Shown here piece by piece: positions 35,265-45,637 of a stretch of DNA of 64,000 bases (within the stretch, counting starts at the first letter, position 1; every line of letters begins with the position of its first letter). Under the pieces are notes generated by a model. It made no database searches. It was not told the origin of the DNA and saw nothing but the letters and a program-made list of their open reading frames with translations. The translations under genes and the position numbers were made by a program. The stretch spans positions 39,680-103,679 of the forward strand of contig NZ_QZWH01000039.1 of assembly GCF_003601925.1 (NCBI RefSeq), given 5' to 3'. The DNA is from Buttiauxella izardii. Its GTDB lineage: Bacteria; Pseudomonadota; Gammaproteobacteria; Enterobacterales; Enterobacteriaceae.

Positions 35265-35579
35265 CTACTCTAAATAAAACACTTCTTTAAGCTCCGCGCT
35301 CACCGGGCTGTTATCGGCGTTGCTCGGCATAATTTCGCTCATATGCTTCCACCAGCGCTGGCAAACTTCCGTTTGGGCAACGGCGTTCCAGCGGGCTTCG
35401 GACTCAATCTCTACCGTGGCAAAAAGTAGGTTGCGTGCTGCATCAAGATAAATAGCGTAGTGATGAGCACCGTGCTGTTTAAGTACCGCTTCCAGCTCTG
35501 GCCAAATCGGCGTATGACGGCGTTGATACTCTTCATGGGCATCAGCATTCACCTGCATCACAAACGCTTTGCGGATCAT
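35265..35579 (-). CDS. rhaM: L-rhamnose mutarotase
   Basis: 104 residues, E. coli length. Interconverts alpha- and beta-L-rhamnose. Conserved [23 protein letters not shown], the His in HHYAIYLD and [11 protein letters not shown] are all present. It is last in the operon and overlaps the lactaldehyde reductase stop by ATGA (35576-35579). Confidence 0.96.
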   Translation of the reverse strand: MIRKAFVMQVNADAHEEYQRRHTPIWPELEAVLKQHGAHHYAIYLDAARNLLFATVEIESEARWNAVAQTEVCQRWWKHMSEIMPSNADNSPVSAELKEVFYLE

Positions 35580-36724
35580 AGCGCCTCCATATAAAGCTCA
35601 CGCACTTCCTCACGCGTGGCTACGCGCGGGTTGCACGGTGCGCAAGGGTCAGCCAGCGCGTTATCCAGCCAGCCTTCGATGTCCGATGTTTGAATGCCAA
35701 GCTGGCTGAAACCAGACGGAATCCCGACGCGTGCGGATAATGCACGAATCGCGAGAATCGCCTCAAAACTGGCCTCTTCTTCGCTCATGTTTTGCGTATC
35801 CACACCCATTGCTGCGGCAACTTTCGCAAAACGTGCAACAGCGTTCGGGCGGTTGAAAGCTTCGATAACTGGAAGCAGGATCGCATTACAGACGCCGTGC
35901 GGCAGGTTGTGTGTCGCGCCCGGCTGATGCGCCAATGCGTGTACCAGTCCAAGCCCTGCGCTGTTAAACGCCATGCCCGCCAGGTATTGGCCGTAAGCCA
36001 TCATTTCACGCGCTTCAAGGTTGTGTCCGTTTTCGACCGCTTTTGGCAACCACTGGCTAATCAGGCGGATAGACTCCAGCGCGTTGGCGTCGGTCAGCGG
36101 GTGCGCCGCAACGGAAACGTAAGCTTCGATGGCGTGAGTCAGCGCATCCATGCCGGTCGCGGCGGTGACGCTTGCCGGGATGTCGAGCATCACACTGGCG
36201 TCATCGACGGCAATGTCCGGAATCAGATTGGTGTCGATAATCACTTCTTTTACGTGGCGCTCGGAATCGATGATTACCGCGTTGCTGGTCATCTCCGCCG
36301 CCGTTCCCGCTGTGGTGTTGATGGCGACCAGCGGCACGCCAGGATTCGTGACTTTCCCCACGCCGGAATAGGCGGTGGAAGGGCCAGGGTTGGCAGTCAG
36401 AATTTTCACCGCTTTGGCGGTGTCGATTGGGCTGCCGCCGCCGAAAGCAATCAGGTAGTCACAGTCGGCGGCCTGATACGCCGCGAAGCCTTTTTGCACC
36501 AGTTCTTCCGTCGGGTTTGGGAACACTTCGTCGAACAGTTCGTAAGAAAGCTGATGCTCGTCGAGCGCGCTAAACAGGCTGTCGAGCAGGCCCATTTTCA
36601 CCAGTTGCCCGTCGGTGATAATTAACGCTTTTCCCCAGGGTTTGGCGGCGATTAATTTCACCATATCGCCGATGGCACCCGCGCCGTGGAGGCTGATTTT
36701 TGGTAAGGCCAACATAAAGCTCAT
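35576..36724 (-). CDS. fucO: lactaldehyde reductase, iron-dependent alcohol dehydrogenase (FucO type)
   Basis: 382 residues from ATG 36724 (AGGAGA 7 bases upstream); E. coli FucO is 382-383. Reduces L-lactaldehyde, the product of rhamnulose-1-phosphate cleavage, to L-1,2-propanediol under anaerobiosis. Group III ADH motifs: [10 protein letters not shown] for NAD, and metal ligands Asp and His in the [13 protein letters not shown] region, [18 protein letters not shown]. In E. coli this gene lies in the fuc locus; here it is built into the rha operon between rhaQ and rhaM, as in some other enterobacteria. Confidence 0.92.
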   Translation of the reverse strand: MSFMLALPKISLHGAGAIGDMVKLIAAKPWGKALIITDGQLVKMGLLDSLFSALDEHQLSYELFDEVFPNPTEELVQKGFAAYQAADCDYLIAFGGGSPIDTAKAVKILTANPGPSTAYSGVGKVTNPGVPLVAINTTAGTAAEMTSNAVIIDSERHVKEVIIDTNLIPDIAVDDASVMLDIPASVTAATGMDALTHAIEAYVSVAAHPLTDANALESIRLISQWLPKAVENGHNLEAREMMAYGQYLAGMAFNSAGLGLVHALAHQPGATHNLPHGVCNAILLPVIEAFNRPNAVARFAKVAAAMGVDTQNMSEEEASFEAILAIRALSARVGIPSGFSQLGIQTSDIEGWLDNALADPCAPCNPRVATREEVRELYMEAL

Positions 36725-36754
36725 TGCTATTCTCCTTAATATTAACGTTACTTT

Positions 36755-36821
36755 TCCCCTCACCCCGCCACTCTAAAACAGGGCTGTTCCCTCTCCCTGG
36801 GGAGAGGGCTAGGGTGAGGGG
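36755..36821. repeat. palindromic CCCTCACCC...GGGTGAGGG repeat, one unit
   Basis: CCCCTCACCCCGCC at one end and CTAGGGTGAGGGGG at the other, enclosing CCCTCTCCC/GGGAGAGGG hairpin arms. Located between rhaQ and the lactaldehyde reductase gene. Related copies at 40367, 42436, 56332 and 60220. Confidence 0.75.
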
Positions 36822-36824
36822 GAT

Positions 36825-37829
36825 TTATCCTTTTCGCCGCGCTAAAACGCGCCGGGTAATAATCGGTAGAGAAATCACGGTAATCAGCATCGCGCCGACA
36901 ATAATCGACATCACGATGCCCGGCACATTCAGCAGACTCAGGCCGAACGTCACCAGCCCCATCAGGAATGCGGCGATAACCACACCCGCCATGCTGCCGG
37001 AGCCGCCAAGAATATTGACGCCGCCCAGCACCGCCATGGTTACCACACTCAGTTCCCAACCCATCGCAATTGTCGGGCGCGTGCTGCCGAGGCGCGATGT
37101 CAGTAATACCGATGCCAGCCCCGCCATCACGCCCACCAGCACAAACAACATCAGGTTGTGGCGCTTCACGTTGATACCGGAATACCACGCGCCGGTCGGG
37201 TTATTGCCGATGGCGTACGTGCGGCGGCCAAAGTTGGTTTTGTGCAGCAAGAAGGCAAACACCGCCGCCAGCACCATGAACAGGGCAAACTCGAACGATA
37301 ACGCGCCCCAGACGTAGCCCTGCCCAAACCAGGCAAAACTTTCCGGATAGTGATTCAGCGCCTGGTCGCCGAGCAAAATGTAGGTAATGCCGCGATACAA
37401 ACTCATGGTGCCGATGGTGATCACAATCGATGAAAGGTTAAAGCGCGTGACCAGCAGGCCGTTGAACAACCCGCACAACAGCCCGACACCAAGCCCGATA
37501 AATACCAAACCTGCGGTATCGACACCCGCCTGCGCGCAAAAGCCCATCGCTGTTGAGCTGAGCGCAATGGTCGATGCCACGGACAAGTCAATTTCACGGG
37601 CGATAATCAACATCGCCATCGGCAACACGATGATCGCTTTTTCGGTGAAGTTGAAGGTGGCGTCTGACAGGTTCCAGATGTTGAGGAAATACGGCGATGC
37701 CAGCGCGTTCACCACAAATACCGCCAGCGTCACCGCCAGTAAAAATGACTCCCAGCACAGCAAGCGGCGCAACAACGGGGCCGTTGCGGTTTGCGGTGGA
37801 ACAGATTCAGAAATCAGCGTTTTATTCAT
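36825..37829 (-). CDS. rhaQ: rhamnose ABC transporter permease RhaQ-like
   Basis: 334 residues, about nine or ten helices, BPD_transp_2 (ribose/rhamnose) family with the GWELSVVTMAVLGGVNILGGSGS signature that contacts the ATPase. Forms a heterodimeric channel with the preceding permease, whose stop it overlaps by eight bases. The naming follows the Rhizobium rhaSTPQ system. Confidence 0.87.
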   Translation of the reverse strand: MNKTLISESVPPQTATAPLLRRLLCWESFLLAVTLAVFVVNALASPYFLNIWNLSDATFNFTEKAIIVLPMAMLIIAREIDLSVASTIALSSTAMGFCAQAGVDTAGLVFIGLGVGLLCGLFNGLLVTRFNLSSIVITIGTMSLYRGITYILLGDQALNHYPESFAWFGQGYVWGALSFEFALFMVLAAVFAFLLHKTNFGRRTYAIGNNPTGAWYSGINVKRHNLMLFVLVGVMAGLASVLLTSRLGSTRPTIAMGWELSVVTMAVLGGVNILGGSGSMAGVVIAAFLMGLVTFGLSLLNVPGIVMSIIVGAMLITVISLPIITRRVLARRKG

Positions 37830-38829
37830 GGCTCACTCCCGGAGTTTGTCGCGCCAGCGCTGCGTCGCGCAGAATCAGCCGCCCTTTGCGTTTGTTGCCG
37901 CGTTCGTTGAGCAACACCGCAATTACAATCACCGCGCCGGATATCGCCATTTGCCAGAACGGCGAAACGCCAATTACCGGCAGCGCGTTGTTGATGACGC
38001 CGAGGAACAGCGCGCCAAACAGGCAGCCGAGCACGCGCCCGATGCCGCCCATGGTGCTTATTCCACCAATCACACAGGCTGCGACGATTTGCAGTTCAAA
38101 ACCGTTAGCTACGTCGACATACGCAACGGCAAAGCGAGAAATCCACAAATAACCGCAGAATCCCGCCAGCGCTCCCGACAAACTAAAGCTGATGAACTGC
38201 ATTTTTCCGGCGTTGATGCCGGTGTAATACGCCGCTGTTGCGTTACCGCCAGCGGTGTACATCGCCCGCCCGGTGCGGCTATAGCGCAAGAAGTAGCCCA
38301 CCAGCAAAAGAGCAGCCACCGCACACCAACTCAGCAACGGCATGCCCAAAACCACCGCGCGCGGTAAGCCGAGAAAGTCGCTACTCATTTGATGGGCGTT
38401 AATCCAGCCGCCGTTTGACAGCAAAAAGATAATGCCGCGATAAATGCTCATGGTGCCAAGCGTGACGACAATCGCCGGAATGCCGAGCTTCCAGACCAGC
38501 AAACCGTTAATTACGCCCATCACCAGACCAAGAACTGTTGCCAGCGAGAGCAACGCCCATACCGGGATTTGCGGATAGTGGAAGTTGAGTAGCGCGACAA
38601 TCATGCCGGTCAGCGCCAGGTTCGCCGCCATCGACAAATCTATGCCTTTGGTGAGCAAAACCATCATCTGACCGAGGGCGAGAATGATCAGAATCGAGGT
38701 GTCGTTGAACATTTCGACCAGGTTGCCTGGTGCGAGGAACGACGGCACGCGGCTGCCAATGCCCAACGCCATCAGCAAAATGACAGCCGCCAGCAAAAAT
38801 TCACGATGTTTAAGAAGAGATTGCCACAT
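37822..38829 (-). CDS. rhaP: rhamnose ABC transporter permease RhaP-like
   Basis: 335 residues, same family, with NGFELQIVAACVIGGISTMGG as ATPase-contact loop. Start ATG 38829 overlaps the last base of the ATPase stop. It follows the ATPase and precedes its paralogous partner. Confidence 0.87.
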   Translation of the reverse strand: MWQSLLKHREFLLAAVILLMALGIGSRVPSFLAPGNLVEMFNDTSILIILALGQMMVLLTKGIDLSMAANLALTGMIVALLNFHYPQIPVWALLSLATVLGLVMGVINGLLVWKLGIPAIVVTLGTMSIYRGIIFLLSNGGWINAHQMSSDFLGLPRAVVLGMPLLSWCAVAALLLVGYFLRYSRTGRAMYTAGGNATAAYYTGINAGKMQFISFSLSGALAGFCGYLWISRFAVAYVDVANGFELQIVAACVIGGISTMGGIGRVLGCLFGALFLGVINNALPVIGVSPFWQMAISGAVIVIAVLLNERGNKRKGRLILRDAALARQTPGVSHE

Positions 38830-40340
38830 TATGCCGCCTCCTCGTGGGAACCGCTGGCAGCGCTAACGATAGTCTCCGCGCTCGCTTCGCCCGCCTGATA
38901 TTGCGCCACCATCAGCCCTTCGTGCATCACGATAATGCGATCCGCCATGCCCATCACTTCCGGCAGTTCTGACGACACCATAATCACCGCCAGCCCTTGC
39001 CCCACCAGCTCAGACATAAACTGATGCACCGCCGCTTTCGAGCCGATATCAATGCCTTTGGTCGGTTCATCGAGGATGATCACCGCCGGCTGCGTTGCCA
39101 GCCATTTGCCGATCACCACTTTCTGCTGATTACCGCCGGACAGCGTTTCAACCGCCTGTTTCCAGCTAAACGCTTTAACCTGTAAGCGTTTGGCATATTC
39201 GTCCGCCAGCGCCCATTCACGCGACTCGTTTAACACGCCTCGCGGATTCAGGCGGCTCAGTTGCGGCAGGCTGATGTTTTGGTAAATGGGCAATTCGATA
39301 ATCGCGCCCTGCTTCTGGCGCTCTTCCGGCACACAAACAATCCCGGCTTTGATCGCATCAGCGGGCTGGCGGAATTGCATCGGCTGCCCGTTCAACAAGA
39401 TTTCGCCATGGGACGGACGCGAAACACCCGACAGCGCCTGCATCAGTTCGGTTCTCCCGGCGCCGACTAAGCCGTAGAAACCGAGGATTTCACCTTTGCG
39501 AAGCGTGAAGTCGATATGAGCAAATTCGGTTGGATGGCAGAGATCTTTGACTTCCAATACGACTTCACCGGGTTCGCAGTTCACTTTCGGGAAGGCGTGG
39601 GTGATTTCGCGCCCCACCATCATGGTGACCATACGTTCTTCGCTGATGTCGTCGATTTGCCCTGAGCCGATATACACGCCGTCGCGCAGAATGGTGTAGT
39701 GATCGGCGATGGCAAAAATCTCGTCGAATTTGTGCGAGATAAACAGAATCGCTTTGCCTTCGCGTTTCAGGCGCTCAACGATTTGATAGAACTCGACGAT
39801 TTCATGCTGCGAAAGCGCAGCGGTCGGTTCATCAAGGATCACCACTTGCGCTTCAAACGACAATGCACGGGCAATCGCGACCATATGGCGTTGAGCAATG
39901 CTGAGGGTTTTGAGCGTGGCGCGAGGGTTAATTTGCACTTCGAGGCGGGTGAGGATTTCTTGCGCCTGTTGGTGCATGGCAGGCCAGTCGAGTTTCTTGA
40001 AGAAGCCGCGATAAATATAGTGGCCGACGAAGATATTTTCGGTGACGGTCAGTTCATCGAACAGCACCGTTTCCTGGTGAATCGCCGTGATACCGACTTT
40101 GTGCGCCGCTTCCGGGTTCGGCAGCGTAATCGGTATCGCTTTATAAAGCAGTTCGCCTTCTTCGGGCTGATAAATCCCGGTCATGACTTTGACCAGCGTG
40201 GATTTACCCGCGCCGTTTTCACCGATCAGCGCCGTGACTTTGCCCGGCCACAAATCCAGGTGAACGTTCTCGAGTGCGCGTACGCCGGGGAAGACTTTCG
40301 TTATCCCCTTCAGGGACAGCAATGGTGTGGTAAGTGTCAT
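38829..40340 (-). CDS. rhamnose ABC transporter ATPase (RhaT of the ABC type)
   Basis: 503 residues, two fused ABC domains as in RbsA/XylG. First domain: Walker A GENGAGKST (about 39-47), signature TLSIAQRHM, Walker B VVILDEPTA. Second domain: degenerate Walker A GLVGAGRTE, signature LSGGNQQK, Walker B VIILDEPTKGID. Called rhaT in Rhizobium; I leave the symbol blank to avoid confusion with the enterobacterial RhaT symporter also present here. Confidence 0.9.
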   Translation of the reverse strand: MTLTTPLLSLKGITKVFPGVRALENVHLDLWPGKVTALIGENGAGKSTLVKVMTGIYQPEEGELLYKAIPITLPNPEAAHKVGITAIHQETVLFDELTVTENIFVGHYIYRGFFKKLDWPAMHQQAQEILTRLEVQINPRATLKTLSIAQRHMVAIARALSFEAQVVILDEPTAALSQHEIVEFYQIVERLKREGKAILFISHKFDEIFAIADHYTILRDGVYIGSGQIDDISEERMVTMMVGREITHAFPKVNCEPGEVVLEVKDLCHPTEFAHIDFTLRKGEILGFYGLVGAGRTELMQALSGVSRPSHGEILLNGQPMQFRQPADAIKAGIVCVPEERQKQGAIIELPIYQNISLPQLSRLNPRGVLNESREWALADEYAKRLQVKAFSWKQAVETLSGGNQQKVVIGKWLATQPAVIILDEPTKGIDIGSKAAVHQFMSELVGQGLAVIMVSSELPEVMGMADRIIVMHEGLMVAQYQAGEASAETIVSAASGSHEEAA

Positions 40341-40366
40341 GATAAATTCCCCATTAAATCAGATCG

Positions 40367-40485
40367 CCCTCACCCCGACCCTCTCCCCCAGGAGAGGGGG
40401 AAAAGAAAAAGGCTTCCCTCTCCCCCAGGAGAGGGGAAAAGAAGAAGGATTCCCTCTCCCTCAGGGAGAGGGTTAGGGTGAGGGT
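40367..40485. repeat. palindromic CCCTCACCC...GGGTGAGGG repeat, three hairpin units
   Basis: Between the binding-protein and ATPase genes. CCCTCACCCCGACCCTCTCC, then CCTCTCC/GGAGAGG arms repeated three times, with A/G-rich spacers, closing with GGTTAGGGTGAGGG. Its position after the binding-protein gene may stabilise that part of the mRNA, as proposed for REP elements in malEFG. Confidence 0.8.
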
Positions 40486-40499
40486 TGTTTAAAACCTAA

Positions 40500-41492
40500 T
40501 CAGAAGATTTTGGAGAATTTATCGATGTTGCTGGCATCGTAAACAAACGGCTCAGCCATCGCGCCGCTGCCGTCGGCATCCAGCTTCACTTTGCCCAGTT
40601 TGCCCATGCTGGCTTCGGTTTTCGTCGCCGTCCCTTTCACTAAATCGTCCGCCAGATACGTAGCGGCGTAGCCCAAATCAATCGGGTTCCAGATAGCAAA
40701 ACTTTTCGATGCGCCAGATTTCACCGCGCCCGCCATTTCAGACGGTAAACCTAAGCCAGTGACATACACTTTGCCGATTTTGCCCTGGTCTTTCACCGCT
40801 TGAGCCGCTGCCACAATGCCAACGGAAGACGGTGACACAATCACTTTTAAATCCGGATAAGACTTCAGCAGGCCGACTGTTTCGCGGTAGCTTTTATCAG
40901 ACAGATCATCGCCATAAGCGACGGTCACTAAATTGATCGACGGATACTTTGGCAGCACCTTTTTCATCTCCTCAATCCAGATATTCTGGTTAGTTGAGGT
41001 CGGTGTGGCGCTAAGAATTGCCACGTCGCCCTTTTCCACATTCATGGCTTTTAAGGCTTCGGCGGCCAGTTTGACGTTGGTTTCGCCAATCAGTGCGTTA
41101 TTGGAAGGATTAAGGTGAATCTGGCGGCCTTCTTTTGCCACGCCGGAATCCCAGGAAACCACTTTAATCCCGCGCTGCATGGCCTTTTTCAGCACCGGAA
41201 CCAGTGCGTCGGGGTCATTAGCGGAAATAGCAATCGCATCAACACCTTGAGCGATCAAGCCGTTGAGGACTTCAATTTGAGCTTCGGCCGTGGTGGTGGT
41301 CGGGCCGGTATAAATCACTTTCACATCGCCCAACTCTTTGGCGGCTTCTTGTGCCCCGACGTTTGCGGCTTCAAAGAAACCATTACCGAGCGATTTCGCC
41401 ACCAGTGCGATTTTCACTTCAGCAAAGGCAGAGGTGGACAGTGCGAGTGCAACAACGGTAAGCGTACAACCTAGTATTGATTTAGTTTTCAT
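40500..41492 (-). CDS. rhamnose ABC transporter substrate-binding protein RhaS-like
   Basis: 330 residues from ATG 41492 (GGAG upstream), with a Sec signal peptide cleaved after STSAFA (about residue 24). Periplasmic sugar-binding type 1 fold (Peripla_BP_4): VKIALVAKSLGNGFFEAAN, AISANDPDALVPVLKKA, GIKVVSWDSGV. Related proteins are annotated as rhamnose or AI-2 (LsrB) binding proteins; the rha operon location favours rhamnose. No symbol, since rhaS here denotes the AraC activator. Confidence 0.88.
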   Translation of the reverse strand: MKTKSILGCTLTVVALALSTSAFAEVKIALVAKSLGNGFFEAANVGAQEAAKELGDVKVIYTGPTTTTAEAQIEVLNGLIAQGVDAIAISANDPDALVPVLKKAMQRGIKVVSWDSGVAKEGRQIHLNPSNNALIGETNVKLAAEALKAMNVEKGDVAILSATPTSTNQNIWIEEMKKVLPKYPSINLVTVAYGDDLSDKSYRETVGLLKSYPDLKVIVSPSSVGIVAAAQAVKDQGKIGKVYVTGLGLPSEMAGAVKSGASKSFAIWNPIDLGYAATYLADDLVKGTATKTEASMGKLGKVKLDADGSGAMAEPFVYDASNIDKFSKIF

Positions 41493-41574
41493 TGCTTGTA
41501 CTCCGATGTATGTAGGGTTTGCAGGTATTTTTATTTTTGTCATAGAGCGGGTTAACCCGCCCTATGTTTACGAC

Positions 41575-42399
41575 TTAAAGCTCTAAAGCACTGGCTAATG
41601 GGGTGACGCCAAAACGTTTGCCGAGCGCGATCAGTTCATCACGAGAGATGGTTTGTTTCATGCCACCCATCGAAATGACTTTGACCAACACTTCAGCAGA
41701 CTTCTCGGCGGTATCGATAAGACCAAACGCTTCATCAAGCGTCGGGCCGCTACCGAATACCCCGTGGAACGGCCACAGCACCAGCGAGTGTTTTGCCATC
41801 TCGCCAGCGGTCGCCGTGCCAATTTCATCGGTGCCCGGCACCATCCACGGCAGAATGCCGACGCCGTCCGGGAAAACCACTAAACACTCGGTGCTGCCTT
41901 CCCACAGTTTGCGGGTGATCACGTCGGTGGTGTTTTCCAGCACGTAGGTCAGCGCAATCAGGTTGGTGGCGTGGCAGTGCATGATCACGCGATCTTTCCC
42001 GCCGGTAGTTTTGATACGCACGCTGTGCGACTGGAAGTGCGACGCCAGTTCAGACGTTGGCACCGCTTCGTTCTCCAGTCCCCACAAAATGTGGTAGCCC
42101 GTGCCGCGATTGTCCACTTTCACCACGCCAATATTTGCCGCCGGATCGAGTTGCACGTTGCGGAAGAATTTGCCGGAACCGGTGACGATAAACGGCGTGT
42201 TCGCCAGTTCAGGCATCGGCTGGCTTAGCGCGATGTAACGCGGCGCAGCGTGGAAATCGGCCTGGAACGGCGTGATATCCGCTTCATCCAGACGCATGGT
42301 GATGTTGCCGCCGTTGCGCTCGTCCCAGCCTTTCAGCCAGGCATCGCTGGTTGCTTTGATCATGCCTTCTACAAACCAGGCTTTGAGGATGTTCTGCAT
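41575..42399 (-). CDS. rhaD: rhamnulose-1-phosphate aldolase
   Basis: 274 residues, E. coli length. Zn class II aldolase/adducin family; cleaves L-rhamnulose-1-phosphate to dihydroxyacetone phosphate and L-lactaldehyde. Zn ligands in [11 protein letters not shown] and a later His in [12 protein letters not shown]; catalytic Glu in the [11 protein letters not shown] region. It is preceded by a long repeat array separating it from rhaA and followed by the binding-protein gene. Confidence 0.96.
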   Translation of the reverse strand: MQNILKAWFVEGMIKATSDAWLKGWDERNGGNITMRLDEADITPFQADFHAAPRYIALSQPMPELANTPFIVTGSGKFFRNVQLDPAANIGVVKVDNRGTGYHILWGLENEAVPTSELASHFQSHSVRIKTTGGKDRVIMHCHATNLIALTYVLENTTDVITRKLWEGSTECLVVFPDGVGILPWMVPGTDEIGTATAGEMAKHSLVLWPFHGVFGSGPTLDEAFGLIDTAEKSAEVLVKVISMGGMKQTISRDELIALGKRFGVTPLASALEL

Positions 42400-42435
42400 A
42401 GTCTTGTGTTCCTGTTATGTTCGGTGGGGTCTTTT

Positions 42436-42604
42436 CCCCTCACCCTGGCCCTCTCCCAAAGGAGAGGGGATTGTTCAGTTTTCTCCTTCTCCCTCAGGTA
42501 GAAGGAGAGAGGATTGTTCAGTTTTCTCCTTCGCCCTCAGGGAGAAGGAGAGGGGATTGTTCAGTTTTCTCCTTCTCCCTCAGGGAGAAGGCTGGGATGA
42601 GGGC
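42436..42604. repeat. palindromic repeat with three tandem units between rhaA and rhaD
   Basis: Starts CCCCTCACCCTGGCCCTCTC and ends AGGCTGGGATGAGGGC. Inside, a unit of about 50 bases containing GGATTGTTCAGTTTTCTCCT is repeated three times with small differences. Copy-number variation of one repeat family is clear when compared with 36755 and 40367. Confidence 0.85.
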
Positions 42605-42608
42605 GGTC

Positions 42609-43868
42609 TTACCCGCGTTGGCTCAACACGTCTTTTTCATAAGTGCGCACCGTCTTCAGCCACTGGGCATCAACCGGCGTGTCGTTGCGCTGGCAATACA
42701 TTTCCCACACCGCCGCCCACGGCAGTGATTTTTGTTCTTCGAGCAACGCCAGACGCGCGGTGTAATCACCTTCCAGCTCGAGCTGGCGCAGGGTTTCAGT
42801 TGGCTCAAGCAGCGCACGCAGCAGGGCTTTCTTCATGTTGCGCGTGCCGATAACCCACGCCGCGATGCGGTTGATCGAGGCGTCGAAGAAATCCAGCCCG
42901 ATATGCACACGATCAAACAGATCGTGACGAATAATTTCGCTGGCGATCGCCTGTGTTTCATCATCCAGCAGCACCACGTGATCGCTGTCCCAACGCACCG
43001 GACGGCTCACGTGTAGCAGCAGGCGCGGCACATACAGCATGGCGCTGGAAATTTTGTCGGAGATCACTTCGGTTGGATGGAAGTGGCCCGCATCCAGACA
43101 CAGCGCGGTCTGGCGGCTGGTGGCGTAACCGAAGTAAAACTCATTGGAGCCAACGGTGTAGCTTTCCGCGCCGATGCCGAACAGCTTGCTTTCTACCGCG
43201 TCGATATGGTGTTCAGGGTTGAGTTTTTCGCTCATCGCTTCATCAAGCGCGGCGACTAAACGCTGGCGCGGGGCCAGGCGGTCAACGGTGATGTCTTTCA
43301 TGCCATCCGGGATCCAGATGTTCATGACTGACGGCGTGCCGAGTTGTTCGCCGAAATACGCAGAGACTTTGCGGCTGGCTTTCACATGGTCAATCCAGAA
43401 CTGGCGGATTTCATCGTTAGCGTGGGACAGCGTAAAACCGTCGGCGCTCAGCGGGTGCGAGAAGCAAGACGGGTTGAAGTCCAGACCCAGCTTGTTGGCC
43501 TTCGCCCATTCCACCCAGTTTTTAAAATGCTCTGGCTTGATTTTGTCGCGGGAAACCGGCTGTTCAGATTCCAGATAAATGGCGTGCAGATTCAGGCGTT
43601 TTGGCCCAGGAATCAGGCTTAATGCGCGTTCCAGATCCGAACGCAATTCCGTAGCGCTGCGCGCTTTGCCCGGATAATTCCCCGTCGCCTGAATCCCACC
43701 GCTCAGCGCGCCTTCCGGGTTTTCAAATCCGGCAACGTCATCGCCCTGCCAGCAGTGCATAGAAACCGGCAGACGGTCGAGCTGTTGCAGCGCGGTTTCA
43801 ACATCTACACCGACAGCAGCAAAGCGCTGTTTTGCCAGTTCCCAGGCTTGATCAAGAGGTGTGGTCAT
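42609..43868 (-). CDS. rhaA: L-rhamnose isomerase
   Basis: 419 residues from ATG 43868, exactly the E. coli length; the longer frame adds two codons. Converts L-rhamnose to L-rhamnulose. Conserved [73 protein letters not shown] and WDSDHVV carry the metal-site residues. ATGA overlap with rhaB. Confidence 0.97.
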   Translation of the reverse strand: MTTPLDQAWELAKQRFAAVGVDVETALQQLDRLPVSMHCWQGDDVAGFENPEGALSGGIQATGNYPGKARSATELRSDLERALSLIPGPKRLNLHAIYLESEQPVSRDKIKPEHFKNWVEWAKANKLGLDFNPSCFSHPLSADGFTLSHANDEIRQFWIDHVKASRKVSAYFGEQLGTPSVMNIWIPDGMKDITVDRLAPRQRLVAALDEAMSEKLNPEHHIDAVESKLFGIGAESYTVGSNEFYFGYATSRQTALCLDAGHFHPTEVISDKISSAMLYVPRLLLHVSRPVRWDSDHVVLLDDETQAIASEIIRHDLFDRVHIGLDFFDASINRIAAWVIGTRNMKKALLRALLEPTETLRQLELEGDYTARLALLEEQKSLPWAAVWEMYCQRNDTPVDAQWLKTVRTYEKDVLSQRG

Positions 43869-45337
43869 GCGCAAAACTCCTTTCGTTTTTGAATGCTCAG
43901 CGGAAATCGCGCGATATGACGGGCAATTTCGCTATCGGTTTGGGGAGGAAAAGATTTCAGTTCGTAGTTGGCGGCGACCACTTTGCGGAAGTCATCGACG
44001 TCAGTGATTTCGTCCAGCGCCATTAACTGGCAGCCAATATTGCCCAGCGTGGAGGCTTCAATCGGCCCGGCAAAGACCGGTATGCCGCAGGCATCGGCGC
44101 AAAGTTGGTTGAGCAAAGCGTTCTGACTGCCGCCACCGACGATGTGCAAACAGCTAAACGGGCGGCCACGCACGGTGGCGAGTTCTTCGAGCGTTTTGGC
44201 ATACAGCAGCGCCAGGCTATCGAAAATACAGCGTGCCAGTTCGTTGTCGGTAAATGGCACCGGCTGGTTGCTTTCACGGCATGCCGCCTGGATTTCGCGG
44301 CTCATGCTTTCCGGGTTGATAAAACGATCGTCGTTCGGGTTGATCACAAACTGGCAGGACGGTGTTTTACGAGTGCGATCGATAAGATCGGGCAGATCGG
44401 CGATCCCTAATTCTTTGGTGACGCGCTGCAAAAGCCACAGACCCATAATATTTTTCAGCACCCGGTAGCGCCCTTCTGCACCGCCTTCATTGGTGATGTT
44501 GGCGGCTAACGCGGCGCTGTTGGCGTAAGGGGTTTTGCTCTCAAAACCCATCAACGACCAGGTGCCGGAGGAGAGATACGCCGCATCTTTGTCTTTAAGT
44601 GGCGCACCAATCACCGCGCTGGCGGTGTCGTGCGTGGCAACGGAAACCACCGGGATTTTGTTGCCTTCACGGCAAACCCACTGGCCAATCACGTTGCCCG
44701 GATGCGTCGGTGCACCGAACCATTTATGCGGCACGCCCGCCCAATCCAGCAGCGTTTCATCCCAGTTGTCGCTGTTGATATTCACCAGTTGTGTGGTGGT
44801 GGCGTTGGTGTATTCCCAGTTCAGCGCGCCGGTCAGGCGGAAGCAGAAATAATCCGGGATCAGCAGCGCGTGTTCGACGTTATCGAGCAGTTCTGGCTGC
44901 TGTTCCACCAGCGCACGGAGTTGATAAAGCGTGTTGAACGGCATGAACTGGATGCCCGTGCGACGGTAAATGTCGTCACGGCCAAGCTGGTTAAAAGCGG
45001 TGTCCATTACGCCATCGGTGCGGCTGTCGCGGTAAGAAACCGGCTGCCCGACGCGGTTGCCGTCGCGGCCAATCAGCACGTAATCTACGCCCCAGGTGTC
45101 AATGCCGATGCTGTCGATGGCGATGCCTTCGTCGCAGGCTTTTTGTAAGCCGGTGCGGATTTCACCTTCCAGCGCGTCCACATCCCAGACCGTTGAATCT
45201 TCAGCCTGTTTTAAGCAGTTGGTAAAACGATGAATTTCGCGCAGGCAAATACTGCGAGTGTCGCTATCAAAACGCGCCAGCATGACACGGCCGCTTGATG
45301 CGCCCAGGTCTACCGCAACACTATGGCGTAGAGTCAT
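43865..45337 (-). CDS. rhaB: rhamnulokinase
   Basis: 490 residues from ATG 45337 (AGGAC upstream; [19 protein letters not shown]). FGGY kinase that makes L-rhamnulose-1-phosphate. DLGASSGR phosphate loop, IDTWGVD with the catalytic Asp region, SSGTWSLMG and [12 protein letters not shown] site. The longer frame would add 23 non-homologous residues. First gene of rhaBAD plus transporter genes. Confidence 0.96.
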   Translation of the reverse strand: MTLRHSVAVDLGASSGRVMLARFDSDTRSICLREIHRFTNCLKQAEDSTVWDVDALEGEIRTGLQKACDEGIAIDSIGIDTWGVDYVLIGRDGNRVGQPVSYRDSRTDGVMDTAFNQLGRDDIYRRTGIQFMPFNTLYQLRALVEQQPELLDNVEHALLIPDYFCFRLTGALNWEYTNATTTQLVNINSDNWDETLLDWAGVPHKWFGAPTHPGNVIGQWVCREGNKIPVVSVATHDTASAVIGAPLKDKDAAYLSSGTWSLMGFESKTPYANSAALAANITNEGGAEGRYRVLKNIMGLWLLQRVTKELGIADLPDLIDRTRKTPSCQFVINPNDDRFINPESMSREIQAACRESNQPVPFTDNELARCIFDSLALLYAKTLEELATVRGRPFSCLHIVGGGSQNALLNQLCADACGIPVFAGPIEASTLGNIGCQLMALDEITDVDDFRKVVAANYELKSFPPQTDSEIARHIARFPLSIQKRKEFCA

Positions 45338-45394
45338 TTTGGGGGTCCTTGCTAAATGAATTGCCCCCACTCTAAAAAGTAACGCTGTCGCGCA

Positions 45395-45445
45395 CCTTCT
45401 CGACACTGACAGCGCCCATGCGCCGTTGGCAAAAAGGCAAAGGTG
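45395..45445 (-). promoter_or_regulatory. RhaS-activation site of the rhaBAD promoter
   Basis: On the minus strand the segment begins CACCTTTGCCTTTTTGCC and ends CTGTCAGTGTCGAGAAGG. This matches, as I recall it, the E. coli rhaI layout of two 17-bp half-sites separated by 16 bp, with the GTCAG...CGAGAAGGT block conserved. It lies 58-108 bases upstream of rhaB. Confidence 0.75.
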
Positions 45446-45447
45446 AA

Positions 45448-45463
45448 CGTGAGTGATGTCACA
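45448..45463. promoter_or_regulatory. CRP site in the rhaBAD-rhaSR intergenic region
   Basis: CGTGA, six bases, TCACA: one mismatch from TGTGA-N6-TCACA. It directly abuts the RhaS site, as in E. coli, where CRP coactivates both divergent transcripts. Confidence 0.75.
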
Positions 45464-45637
45464 GATTCGTGTTTATCACCCCTAAAACCGTCCTGTGACG
45501 CTCGCCGCATTTCCTGATAATTCCCGGCGTTTCTTAAAAAACGAACAGCTTTTAAGTAATTTCGTGTCGAAACTTTAAGGTGCAGATGAGAATCGTTACC
45601 TACTATCAGGCAACAATAAAAACGCTTGGGGGTAATG

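Noticed and set aside
35792..36625. Long open frame antisense to the lactaldehyde reductase gene (277 codons)
   Set aside because: Arg/His-rich composition typical of an antisense shadow in GC-rich coding DNA; the minus-strand gene has full family motifs.
36825..38367. Long plus-strand open frames across the rhaQ/rhaP genes
   Set aside because: Thr/Ser/Arg-rich antisense translations of membrane proteins; no start signals.
42436..42604. Tandem repeats that might be a CRISPR array
   Set aside because: Units are imperfect, spacers are themselves repeated, palindromic hairpin arms dominate, and no cas genes are present.
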